64,000 nucleotides of DNA from Auricularia sp. M13 (lineage: Eukaryota; Basidiomycota; Agaricomycetes; Auriculariales; Auriculariaceae). The notes below the pieces were generated by a model. That model did not search any database. It was not told where the DNA came from and was given only the letters and a program-made list of their open reading frames with translations. The stretch is from assembly GCA_037042915.1 (NCBI GenBank), contig CM073199.1, forward strand, positions 1,860,001-1,924,000, given 5' to 3'. The position numbers and the translations under genes were made by a program. Positions 43,543 to 54,541 of this stretch are shown in pieces. How positions within the stretch are numbered: position 1 is the stretch's first letter; the number at the start of each line of letters is the position of its first letter.

Positions 43543-46500
43543 CTAGTCTAGCCGCACCACCAGCGACCGCGCACGCAGATACTCCACGTACCGCGCCCAC
43601 ACACCGCTCTTCTCGCTGCCCAGCGTCCGCACGCTCCCGACGACGAACAACCCCCGCTTGGCCCGCGTCAGCCCGACGTTGAGTCTCCGCCGGTCCGCGA
43701 GGAACCCGATCTGCCCCCCGCCGTTGTTGCGCACCGTGCTGAAGATAATCACCTCCTTCTCCCTGCCCTCGAACCCGTCCACCGTCTTGACCTCGATCGC
43801 CTCCACCTCGTCCGCCCGCGTCTCACTGCCCAACGCCTCCACCCACCGCGCCCGATTCTCCCCCAGCACCCGCTCCAGCAGCGAAATCTGCGCAGCATAC
43901 GGCGCGATGACCCCAATCTCGCGACCGACGAGATCCTATAAAACATAGCCGCGTTAATTACGTCAAATACAATGAAAACTGCATGCATACCGGATTCTGC
44001 AGCAGCAAATCCTCAATGACTTCGCACACGAGCCGCGACTCGCCCACGTTCACCCGGCTGCGGTCGCGGCGCGCCTCGCCGTGGCGGTGGTCGAGGAACA
44101 CGATGCCCGCGTCGCGCTGCAAGAACCTGCTCACCGGCGGCCGCAGCGCCCGGTCGACCTCGCCGCGCGCCGAGACCGTGCCGTCGAGCAGCGAGCGCCC
44201 GTAGAACTCGCTCGCGGGGAACCGCGACAGGTCCGGGTGCATCCGGTACTGCACGTCGAGCATGATGGACGGCACCTCTGCGGCACCGAGTCAGCCTCAG
44301 CCCTGCGCGAACAGAAGGACGGCAAGCGTGCGGGGTGGTGCAAACGCCACCACCCCGCACATCGCTCGTCGCTGTCAGAAAATCGAATAAAAGACGCTCA
44401 CCGCCTTCCTCGGTCAGGCGCTCGAAAAGGCTGCGGCCCAGCCCGCCGCGCTCCGCATCGTCGCTCGTGATGACCGGCGGCAGCTGCTTGTGGTCCCCGA
44501 TGAGCGCGACGTGCTCGCACTATATGCGCTGCATCAGCTTCTGCACACCAGCTTAAACGAAAAGACGCGGTACGCACGCCTCGCATGAGCGGGATGAGCG
44601 ACGCCGGCTCGGTCGACATGCTCGCCTCGTCCAGGAACACCATCGGGAAGTCCGCGACATGCAGCGCCGCCGAGCCCGCGGAGATGCACGTCGTGCACAC
44701 CTAAACAGCAAAATGCACGCAAAAATCAAGATCAAGCAAAAGAAAAATGCAGCATGCAGCACGCAAGAAGAACGAAACGCACGACGTCCGAATCCTCAAC
44801 AATCTCCTGCATGAGCAGCCGCTCGAGCTTGAACACCGCGCCGCGCACGCCCTGCACCTCCTTCTCCTTGCGCGCGACGGTCGCGCCCACATCGGCGCCC
44901 TCGGCGAGCCGCGCGCGCAGGCCGCGCAGCTCGCGGTTGAGCCGCTCGATGCGCGCGAGCAGCTTGTCGAGGTGCGGGCCCAGCACGTGCGCGTCGCGCC
45001 GCGCGCGCAGCGTGTACTGCGTGCTGCTCGCCGGCGTCGTCCCCGACGAGCCGAAGCGCAGCGGCCGCAGGCCCGCGCGGCCCAGCCCTTCGACTAGGTT
45101 GTCCACCGCTATGTTCGTGTAGGTGCACACGAGGATCGGGTGCGGGACGTGGAAATGGCGCTGTGGAGCAAGGGACGTCAGCTGTCGTGCGAGCTAGATG
45201 TGGCATGCAGACCTTGAGTAGCCGGACGGCCTCGACGATGGTCTTCGTCTTGCCCGTACCAGGCGGCTGCAGCAACGTCAGTCTGTACTTCCAGAGCGAT
45301 GGCTGCGGGAGGTTACATACACCCTGCACGAGCGAGACGCGCGAAGCGAGCATGAGCGCAATGGCGCGCACCTGCGTCGAGTTGAGCTTGAGCTCGGGGT
45401 CGCCGGGCAGCACGATGGGGTCCGGGCGGGAATACCTGCGCGCCCAGCTCTGTATGCGCTGGTCGAGCATGAGCGGGCTGGCGTTCGCGCCGAGCACGGC
45501 GCGCAGCTCCTCCTCGACCTCGCCCTGGACGTCCGCCGCGGGGTGCGCGTCGGGCAGGTCGCGGTCGAGCAGCGTCGCGGGCTCCTGCGACCCGGGCGGC
45601 TCGTGCGACGGCGCGGGCGGCGTGTCGGGCACGGGCGAGTGCCGCAGCAGCGCGTCGCGCAGGCGCGTGCCCTGCAGGATGTACTGCGTCTCCGCCGTCG
45701 ACTGCCGCGCGATGTGCGCCGGGTCCGCGTTGAGCGTCTCGATCGCGTTGAGCATCCGCTGGTGCGCGATGTCGCTCAGCGTTGCGTCCAATCTGCGCTC
45801 GTCATCAGATCAGGGACGCGAACAGCAAGGCCATGAACGAGGAACGACGCCAAACAAGTGTGCATCGGCGAATGCGAAAGAGGGTTTGGGCCGTGATAAA
45901 TGCAACAAGACGAACAAGACTTACCTCCATACGTTCTTCTCGAGCTCGGGCACTTTCGTTGGAAAGCAGATGTCGATTCGGGTGCCGGATGCCGGGATGG
46001 CGACGACGCTGCCCCGGTAAGGCTCGTCCTGTAAAGGATCGCCCAAGGATACTAGCACCTGCGTGCCTACCCTGTAGTTCCCGTCAGAGATGCAGTACGC
46101 AAGCTACATTAAGGACGCACGTGAAGCGGTGGAAAGGTAATGTCTGGCCCGCTTCGCCTGAAGGAATGAAGGCCGCAACAGGCCGACCGAAGAGCGTGCT
46201 CTCGAGCCAGAAAGCATTAAGCTGGAGCATGCAATGGCCTTCCGCTTGTAATCGCGCAACGTCCCATCTTGCTAATCGATCCAGCACGGCGCGCTCGGCC
46301 TCCGCTTGCTCTGCGGCAAGCAAATCTTGGAAGCTGAACAGGTTCGTTTAGCAAGCGCCAAAAAGCTCGCAATCGGACTGACTGGAGCTTGTATCGCTGT
46401 ATAGCCTCGTAGAGCGGATGGTCCGGCAGGACCTGATCGAGCGTAGGCCGCGTGCGGAGCGCCAGGCGGGCGAATTCGGGCGTACTCCAGACATCCCGCA

Positions 46501-47005
46501 GCCACTCAGCGTCGCGCGCCCGTTCTTTGCCAGGTCTTTTGCGAACAGGCGGCGCAAGGAGCAACGACGACGACGACGACGAGGGTTCCGGGGGTGCAGT
46601 CAGAGCATTCCCGTCAAGCACAGTGGGATCCGTCGCAAGTGGCAGGCCGTCAGGGTCAGCCGGCCGACGGCGCTGAAATTTCCGCTCCCCGGATTGCGAG
46701 TCGCGCCGATAGCTACTGGAGGCTACTTGGCGATGTTCGAAGGCCTGAGGGTCCACAAGAAAGAGCTCGTCGAAGCTAGGTGCCCAGTCCGCGGCAGGAA
46801 GCGCCTGCTTTGGCAGCTCGCGCAAAATTTGTGCAGAGTACTGGCGGTGGTTTTTAGGCGCAATGCGCATACCTGCTACCCGCTTGGCAGAGTGTATGCA
46901 GAACCGCTTCATCCTAGCAATGAAGGGTGCGCTGGAGGCGTTTTGCAGCGAATTACGCGGAAGAGTATGATAACGGTCGGAGTTGAGAACCGCGCTATTT
47001 GGCAT
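43543..47005 (-). CDS. SF1 helicase of the Upf1/SMUBP2 type, possibly mitochondrial
   Basis: Helicase motifs in order: Q-motif region LKLNSTQVRAIALML, Walker A PPGTGKTKT, Ia VCTYTNIAVDNLVEG, motif II VFLDEASMS, motif III GDHKQLPPV, motif IV LDVQYRMHP, motif V KTVDGFEGREKEV and motif VI RRLNVGLTRAKRG. A long coiled coil (LARIERLNRELRGLRARL) forms the 1B insertion. Before the helicase is a conserved region with SGTRIDICFPTKVPELEKN (a beta-barrel-like part). The N-terminus has a basic stretch, MKRFCIHSAKRVAGMRI, from an in-frame ATG at 46910-46912, which resembles a mitochondrial presequence. The longer start at 47005 gives MPNSAVLNSD. The stop is at 43543. It likely unwinds RNA or DNA 5'-to-3', as Upf1-like enzymes do; the target is unknown. 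Confidence 0.86.
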
Positions 47006-47265
47006 TTCTCTGGCACGACACCCACCCGAAGAGATGAATTACATGACCAAAATATTTTCTGGATTCCCCAAGATACTGACCGTCAATTTTTAAGACTTAA
47101 TTGCTCGAATGTTTCCGAAGCATTCGTCAAATCCCATGCAATGCAATCCTCGTCTCTTCATTTGCTACACTCCAAAACTCGCTCCGCCTAAACTCGCTAC
47201 ACATCGTACAGATACATCGTCTCAACGCCTCGAAAGATAGTGAATCAAAATGCAGGAAAACAACT

Positions 47266-48713
47266 CTACTTAGACGTGTCGAGGACATAGCGGCCGGCAA
47301 TCTTGCCCTCCTCCATGAGCTCGTAGACCTTGTTGAGTTCGCTCAGGCCAACAACCTTGAAGGGCGCCTTGATGAGGCCGCGCTGGAAGAATTCGATCGC
47401 CTCAGCGGTGTCGCGACGGTTGCCGACGTAGGAGCCCTTAATGGTGACCATGCGGATAACTGTCTGGAAGACCGGCGCGCGAAGGTACGCGTTGGCAGGC
47501 AGACCAATGGCGATGACCGTGCCGCGAGAGCGAACATACTGAATGAATGTCAGCGAATGAATGACTAGATTGTTGGCCAATAGATAGGTTCGTACCTCGG
47601 CGGCCTGTTGGAAGGGCTTCTCCGTGACAGCGAGCAGCAGTACGGCATGTGGACCAAGTCCATCTTGTGTTGCCGCCTTTACGTCGGCCACGACGTCCTT
47701 AGACGTCAGGAAGTCGACATACGCGTCGGCGCCGAGCTGGCACGCACGAAGAAGGTAAGTATCGATGAAAGACCGGCATTATCGACCAACCTTCTCGCTC
47801 ATGGCACGCTTTTCGTCGCCACCATCGATGGCAATAACGCGAAGACCCATCGCCTTAGCATATTGCTGGGCAAGGGAGCCAAGGCCACCTCCTGCTCCGA
47901 CGATAGCAACCGACTGTCCTGGGCGAGCGCCAGACTCCTTCAAACCCTTGTACACAGTGATTCCAGCGCAGAGCACGGGCGCAATGGCATCCAGCGGGAC
48001 GTCCTTCGGAATGCGAGCGACATGTGCAGCCTTTGCAATGGCGTACTCTGCGCAAACATCAGAATGGGGAGGTGAATGCGCATGGAGTGTTCCGTACGTT
48101 GGAAGGTGCCATCGACAGTGTACCCAGAGAGCAGCGCATGGGAGCACAGCGGCTCGTCGGACTGCTGGCAGAAGCTGCAAGCAAGGCACGAGCCATTGAT
48201 CCACTGTAAAACAGAAAGAAAGAAAGTCAACCTTCGATATCGGCAAGATCCAAAAGATGACCACAAACCTTGACACCGACGTGATCACCAATCTCGACGT
48301 CGTGGACGAGCTCGCCACGCGCGACGACGACGCCTGCACCCTCGTGTCCACCGACCAGCGGGATCTTTGTATTCAGAGGCCAGTCACCTTCGCCGAGTCG
48401 TTAGTATTCAACGGGGCACAGTGCTTGGATTGGCTGGGGGCTACCTTTCATGGCGTGCAGGTCGCTGCCAGACGTGTCAGCAGGTCTCTCTTGGGCAATG
48501 GAAGCTCGCATACGTATGGCAGACACCGCTGAACTTGATGTTGACAAGCACTTCGTCGGCGGCGGGCTTTGCGACTGGGATCTGCTTGTACACCGGCGCT
48601 AATGCGACCTCAGCTGCTGCTGCATGACGAGCATCATACGAGCTCGGCGACGTACGAGTGCCCGTCTTCTCGACCACCTGCGCCCACTGCGTCGTCGGGA
48701 TTTCTTGTGCCAT
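47266..48713 (-). CDS. Zinc-dependent alcohol dehydrogenase (ADH1-type)
   Basis: The start is [18 protein letters not shown]. Catalytic zinc ligands are in [14 protein letters not shown] and [10 protein letters not shown]. The structural zinc site is [18 protein letters not shown]. The NAD-binding Rossmann motif is [20 protein letters not shown] followed by [15 protein letters not shown]. The tail reads [16 protein letters not shown] and [19 protein letters not shown], ending RYVLDTSK, stop 47266-47268. Length is close to 350 aa, normal for fungal cytosolic tetrameric ADHs that interconvert ethanol and acetaldehyde. A TATAAAA box lies 66-72 bp upstream of the ATG, as expected for a highly expressed gene. 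Several short introns interrupt the frame. Confidence 0.92.
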
Positions 48714-48778
48714 GTTCTGGGTGGTTATGCGCGTCGTCGATGGAGGCGTTTGCTTGCTGGAGCCTGGTGGTGCCTCCC

Positions 48779-48785
48779 TTTTATA
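48779..48785 (-). promoter_or_regulatory. TATA box of the alcohol dehydrogenase gene
   Basis: TATAAAA on the minus strand, 66-72 bp upstream of the ATG at 48711-48713. Confidence 0.6.
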
Positions 48786-49651
48786 CACTGTCTTCGGAGC
48801 GCCGCGGTCGCAATAGGGACCTTGGCCAGACCTTTCCCCACAGCTGACCAGGCCCAACCCCGCATTCCGGATGAACACTGGGAATCGATCTGGCCATGCT
48901 TTGCCTGATAAGGCTGAGAAGCACTACGATACGGTTCTACCCGACCTCGCGGGCGTTTTCGGGTGCTCTCTGATATTCACCAGGCGTGCGCGTGACCCTC
49001 GATTTAGGGCAGCTGCGGTGAGAACTGTTGACGCGTTGCAAATTCGTCTGATCGAAGTGGCCTGTCTGACAGTGCGGGGTAGCACTGCGGGGTAAGGCAT
49101 GATTCTTTGGCGAGCGCACGGCCCTCCGTTGTGAGTCGGCGAAAGGGGCTCATGTGCGCTGACACACTCAGATTTGCCAACTGTCCCGGCGCCGGTGCCT
49201 GCTGAATAACAACGGTTCTTCGCAGCTGCCATGATGACGGTCATGACACTCTGTGCGCCGATTCTGCGAATGGATGTCTCCACACAGAAGACTCCTTCAT
49301 TGCATTCGGCTGCTTTGCTATGATGCCTGTGACGACGTCTTTATCTGTCTGGTTCCTTCTAAATCTGCATATAGCGTAAATCGGGCTCGTTTGGCCGGCC
49401 GCCCACATCAGACTCAACTGAGGGCCGCTTCCTACCTGCAGTGATCGGGACTGTCATTGTCCGCGATCTTCTACATCCTTTCACTGCGATGAAGCTTTCT
49501 GTACCTTCGCGCTGCGCTGCTGCTTGGAATTACCAACCGCTCAACACTCGAATTTCGAACTCTGTCGCCTCTGTCGCCAGATGCCCGCAAAGGAAGTTGT
49601 ATTCGTCGAATGAGGCGATATTGATGCTAGTACTATGCGCTCCATCGTCTT
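48786..49651. other. Intergenic region, no gene seen
   Basis: About 870 bp between the ADH promoter and the stop of the next minus-strand gene. It probably holds ADH upstream control sequence and a 3' UTR. Confidence 0.4.
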
Positions 49652-50188
49652 TCACACTGTTACCTTCGTCTCTCCATCGCAATTACAGCGTGACTGCGCC
49701 TTCGGGATACCTGGCTCTGGCACATCACTCGTCGCTGCTGTAGTACTGTGTCCAGAAACGCTTTCAGGCAGTCCCTCCAACTTCGGACTCGATATCGACC
49801 CAGCGTAGCTATCTGCATCGACGCCAGCCGCCAGTGCAGCGTTCCGTACGGCGTTCCATCTGGCGAGCTGGAGCTCGCATCGCAGGCAGTCGCGGCGGCA
49901 CGTTCCCGCTGAGTTCTCCTTCGCAGTAGACCACAGCAGCTTTCGCTTCGCGCGGGCTAGTCTCTCTTCCGCCCGGCGCAGGCTACCTGTCCATCGCACG
50001 ATGCCCCAGACGGCGAGCAGGAAGACGCAGCCGCAGATGGCCCAGGCCACGCCGAGTATGACGCGATCGTCGATATAGACGTATCCGAGTCCGTGGTCGG
50101 AATTCCATGTGCTTGCTTCCGCCGTCGTGGTGGGATGTTGGGAAGACGCCGACAGCGTTGTCGATGCAGAGATCATTGTGGGCGGCAT
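49652..50188 (-). CDS. Small single-pass membrane protein, hypothetical
   Basis: One open frame of 178 codons beginning MPPTMISASTTLSASSQHPT. A Ser/Thr-rich N-terminal part precedes a clear membrane helix (VILGVAWAICGCVFLLAVWG) and a basic, probably cytosolic stretch (RRAEERLARAKRKLL), then a Cys-containing segment (CRRDCLRCELQLARW). No signal peptide and no family were recognised. A TATAAAA box sits 72-78 bp upstream of the start. The frame is intact and contains no intron. Confidence 0.6.
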   Translation of the reverse strand: MPPTMISASTTLSASSQHPTTTAEASTWNSDHGLGYVYIDDRVILGVAWAICGCVFLLAVWGIVRWTGSLRRAEERLARAKRKLLWSTAKENSAGTCRRDCLRCELQLARWNAVRNAALAAGVDADSYAGSISSPKLEGLPESVSGHSTTAATSDVPEPGIPKAQSRCNCDGETKVTV

Positions 50189-50259
50189 GGCTGGGATGGT
50201 ATGGGAAGAGGATAACGAATGTGGGGGTTATTTGAGGTTGGCTCATGAAGCGGACCTGG

Positions 50260-50266
50260 TTTTATA
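50260..50266 (-). promoter_or_regulatory. TATA box of the small membrane protein gene
   Basis: TATAAAA on the minus strand, 72-78 bp upstream of the start at 50186-50188, a spacing similar to that of the ADH and HMG genes. Confidence 0.55.
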
Positions 50267-50540
50267 CCTGTGGACGGTCGTGGTTCCGTGGTTCAAGCGC
50301 GACAACGTGCAATTTACGGGCTTCGGCTCTTTCCCACGCCAATATTGTTGAGTAAGGCAAGCCATGGGTTCTCATGCGTGGTGCTTCAAAACCGCTCATC
50401 ATGGAGCGCAGCATTGAACTGATCAGACCATTTCCACCCCCATCCCCTGTTACACTAATTACATCTGAATCACATAGTGGACTATATAGCTACATTATCC
50501 GCAAACAAGGTGAAGGAAAGACAGCTGGATTTACCAGTCA

Positions 50541-51873
50541 CTATACAACGTGCAAACTCGGAATGTGAGTGCCTGCTTGATCATCTGAGATCAAGACGCT
50601 GGAATTGCGAGTCGCAGTAGCAGACTCATACGACGGTGGCGACATGTCAATAGCTTGCAACTGAATTCTGTCACTGCGCAAGAGCTGCTTGGAGCGTCTG
50701 TTCGGTGGAGCGACGACTATCACTGGACTTGAGGGGTCGGATAACGAGCCGTCACGGTCGTCGGGCGAGGAGAGGAACAACGGGGAGAAATCCGCGGCTT
50801 CGCGGTGGCGTCGGCGCCGGCGCCAGAAGAAGAGCCCCGCGGCGAACGCTAAGAGTCCGAGGGAGGTTGCGAGGATAGAGACGATCAGGACAAGGCGGCG
50901 AGAGTTGTCACGACCCGCGGCTTGTCTCGTTTGAGGAGGAGCGTCGCCACTGGGAGCTCCGGTCACAAGCGATGTGGTGCTCTCTATGCGCGAAGCAGAG
51001 GGCGTATCGGCGGTAGTCGTTGGGACTGTTGTGACAGAAGTTGGTCTGGTAGAGCTGCCACTGGGACGGAGGATGAGTTTCGCGCAGGGGATCTTCGTTT
51101 GAAAGTCCAACTTCATACCTCTCATTAGTGCTTAATTCACTCGTAGATGATTGCGTTGAGGAAGGTGGTAACTCGCTGGGTTGCATCAGTATAGCCTATA
51201 GGCACTTGATGAAGACGCTCACTCATGGGGAGGATCCACTGCCCTCCCGTTGGCGTCCAAAAATACGACCACAACGGATAGTATGCCTGAACCAGCAGCA
51301 TAGCTCACTTCAAACGTGTTCACGCTCTGTGGATTGAGCCCGTCGATGAGGAGCGAGAAAGTGGCGGGCGTGCTCTCCACTGGCCGCGCGATCGACACGC
51401 CATTCACGCTGCTCTGCAGCTCCGCGTCCGGGTCGCGGCGCCCTCGCAGCCATACTACTGTACTTCCTATATTGCGTAGTCAGACTTTAGATATTGGCGA
51501 AGAGGGCGATATTGTGGGAGCAACGGACCGGTGAACGTAAAGCTCATGCTGGCACTCGGACCTGCCGTGGAATGCATCCCCTGGATGACCGTCGCGAAGT
51601 CGCCCTCGTTCTCTGCGACCCACCTGTCTCGCCATCGGCCACTTCATCATCGACAGACAGTGGAGTAATTTTAACGCACCATTTATTCCGACATGCGTCT
51701 GAAGTCGGCGCAGTAGCACACCCGACCTCGACGCCCGCAAAGTCAGAATACTTCAGGCTGGAGTTGTCGTGCACGAAGGTCGTGTGGCCGCCCGGGTCCG
51801 CCAGCCCGGCGAATGCCACCGGAGGGAGTACGAAGGCCAGAAGGAGCGTGCGGAGGTCCCGGAAGAGGGCCAT
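50541..51873 (-). CDS. Type I single-pass membrane protein with PPxY tail
   Basis: Start MALFRDLRTLLLAFVLPPVA is a signal peptide ending at AFA-GLADPGGHTTFVHDNSS. Middle exons include NGVSIARPVESTPATFSLLI and GLNPQSVNTFEVSY. A Ser/Thr-rich stalk follows (RPTSVTTVPTTTADTPSASR), then the membrane helix RLVLIVSILATSLGLLAFAA and a poly-basic stop-transfer WRRRRRHRE. The tail ends with DMSPPSYESATATRNSSVL and stops at 50541. Layout and PPxY tail match the longer gene at 33664-35438, so both probably belong to one family of cell-surface proteins of unknown function. Exon limits in the middle are only partly resolved. Confidence 0.65.
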
Positions 51874-52841
51874 CGGATTCGCTGAGCGGAGGAGATGCAG
51901 GCAGTGAGGAAGAGGGGCAATGCGCGGTCAGAGGGGAAGGGAAGAAGGGGACACACCGACTCTGCAGGAAACGCCGGTCCAGTCTTGTGCCAGTGCTCGC
52001 CGCCGGAGAACCGCGGAGCGATGGCACGGCGATAGAGTCCAAGTAGGTAATACAGATAATCCATTCACCGTTAATTACCTACTGCACGACGGCGATCAGA
52101 TCTAATCCTGGCAAAAGAACAATCGCATCGGCTACCTAGCGAGCTGTTGTGCAAGACTCATTAGCAGCTAGGCCCCCATCCTGAGCTGAACTCGAGCATG
52201 CATACTGCTGTCCGTGTACATACGCTCTAAATCAGATTGAAACGGCCTCCGTTGACCCGTTTTATGCGTGGGTTGAAGCGCGAAATCCGAATTCCGGACG
52301 CAGTGCTCGGACCCTGAGATGGCTGATGATTCTGGTGTTCACATCGGCAAAACCGAAGAACAACGAGAGACGGCATCTCTAATTACGTGCGGCAGCGTCA
52401 TGAATATGTAAGAGAGAATGTTGCTCAGTGTCTGGCGGTGTGGACATGAAAGTCAAACGCCGTGGAACTGCGACTTACTTAGGCGCTCGTTGAGACCTCA
52501 CCAAACACTCAATTGGCGCGATGGTCGGCGCTCGTGCCCATAACGGCAACGTCTTCACGAGCGTGGGTACGTCCGGTACGTCCGACATCGTGCCCAACTT
52601 CGCCTCTCCGATTGCTCGACTAAGCTGAATGGAGAATGCATGGCAATAGACCTACTCACACTGTGTAATCAAGCAATCATGGCATTAGTTGACAGAGAAT
52701 ACTTCCTTCTGTTTCAGGGCTCGAAGTTGATTGTTGTTCGACCGTTGGCAGGATGATTCCGTACTTGGACAAGCAAGACCAAAGTATAACTTGATCAACT
52801 TGCAATCCGAATCTTGAAACCTTGAACGCTGGAAGATTACT
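51874..52841. other. Intergenic region, no gene seen
   Basis: About 970 bp. It should hold the promoter of the 50541-51873 gene on its left side. No coding or repeat signal was found. Confidence 0.4.
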
Positions 52842-53905
52842 TCAGCAAAGTAGATTGGTATATCGAGCTTCGGCCGTGGCAATCGCTAGCGGCTGAGTCA
52901 CTTCCGAGTCAGGAAAATAGGTGCATTGCAGCATTATATGTAGAGGCATCGCTAAATCATGGTCCCGTTGCGAAAGGATACGTTCGAATGTGCAGATAGA
53001 TATCCATCTCCACACAACAGCCTTCGCGCATTCACGGTTGCGGCGCGCACGCACGCGCGCGAGGGTGTCGAATATGTGGGCATCGCGCGAGTTCCAGCTC
53101 GACGCGTCGCTGTCATAAAACATGGCGCAGTAGTACCGCTCCACGTCCGCGACAAGGGACGCATTCTGCTCTGCGCTGTGAAAGGCGTCGTCTTCACGGC
53201 GTCGGGCGGCATACTGGAGACCGTTTGACGAGTAAAACTGAACTGGTGCTCGCGAAGCTGAGTCATGCCTGGGCTGTCGACGGAGAGGTCCTCGATAGAG
53301 TAAATGGAGATGGATGCTGGTTGGAAATAGCTGGCTAGCAGGGCGCAATCCGGCGGTGTGGTCGACGGCCTGAGGTGCTGAACATACTCTAACCGAAACA
53401 GCTCGTGAAACGTTTGCCAGTACTTCTGCCTTACTTTATTGACCTGTATTAGATGCAGCTGCAGTAACCGTCGCGGCGTGGCTGGCTCCCCGCTGCTCAG
53501 AGACGTAGAGATGTGTCGCACGAGTCCGGCAAGCACTGGCCTGCACGCAGAAGCTCGCAAGTCGGCGCTGTGTGGCGCGTATGTCTTCAAGATGATCCAG
53601 CGCAGCATTTCCTCTGGCAAGGAAGAGAAACCATAAACCTGCGCGGGGGCAGTCCAGTTCCCGCCATTGCTACATACGAAGTGGTTGGGAAGAGAGCCGC
53701 GGAAGCAGTTTCCCCATGCTCCGCCGGGGCCATGTGCTTGCTGCGGACCCATATGGAAGTTGACAATTTCCTGCAGCTTGAAATAATACCGGTATGTATC
53801 TTGTAAACACTGAGCGTCTATCTGCACTGTGGAGTTCGAGTCTTCAGGGTTGCAGTTCCGCAATGGTCTGTGCCACTCAGTGGACAATTCCATCTGCCGG
53901 ACCAA
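52842..53905 (-). pseudogene. Fragment with erythromycin-esterase-like C-terminus and F-box-like segment
   Basis: Two overlapping minus frames. One carries YGFSSLPEEMLRWIILKTYA, which resembles an F-box start. The other encodes HSAEQNASLVADVERYYCAM and YDSDASSWNSRDAHIFDTLA, which match the erythromycin esterase family (fungal relatives have ...NAEEYYRAMF...SWNLRDRHM). The expected following VVWAHNSH appears split between frames (KAVVW in one, AHSNV in the other), with no room for an intron. The N-terminal part of the esterase domain is missing. This is best read as a decayed, rearranged gene. Alternatively it is a divergent live gene with introns I could not place. Confidence 0.45.
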
Positions 53906-54469
53906 GTTGGCTCGTTAACGCTGCAGGGGCCCTCCCCTGGTCAAAGCATAGGATACACTAGATACCACTTCCAATGCAGCGAACGGAGCAGGCTCAATGA
54001 GTCCATAAGGTTGGGACCCTGTCAGGGTCCACAATGGACGAATCTGGACGAGCGGGGCATGCAAAGCTCCCGCGAAGCAGTTGGCACTCGCAGCGGCCTC
54101 CCTCCTCATGATCATCGATCGCGATGAAGATTGCGCACGCCTCTGCATTTTGCTTTTTAGCATCTGATGCGTGTGGCGTCAGGCGTCAGGCCGGTCACAA
54201 GTGGGCGGGCCGCGGGCGACGTGCATTGCGAGCCCGAATCTCAGATCTCCCTAATGCACGCCCTGAGCTTCGTCCTTGCGAAGCTGGACAACGAGCGCAG
54301 AGGGGGGCTAGCGACCCTGCAGGCCCAGCGACGCGGAGAGCTGGGAAATGGACGTGGGAGCGGCGGGAGCGTCGGATGGGGCAGGGGGTACACAGCAGAC
54401 ATCGAACCCTCGATGTAATCACCGGCCGTTATGCCTGCGGGTGCTGCTTCGCGGCCGCTGAGCAGCCTC
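53906..54469. other. Intergenic region
   Basis: About 560 bp before the HMG gene promoter. Short frames on both strands carry no recognisable motif. Confidence 0.4.
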
Positions 54470-54476
54470 TATAAAG
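54470..54476 (+). promoter_or_regulatory. TATA box of the HMG-box gene
   Basis: TATAAAG, 66-72 bp upstream of the ATG at 54542. Confidence 0.55.
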
Positions 54477-54541
54477 CAGATGGTGAGCTGAGGTCGGCTG
54501 GAGCATCAGTTGCGTTCGTATTCTCAGTGCCCGAGCGAGAG

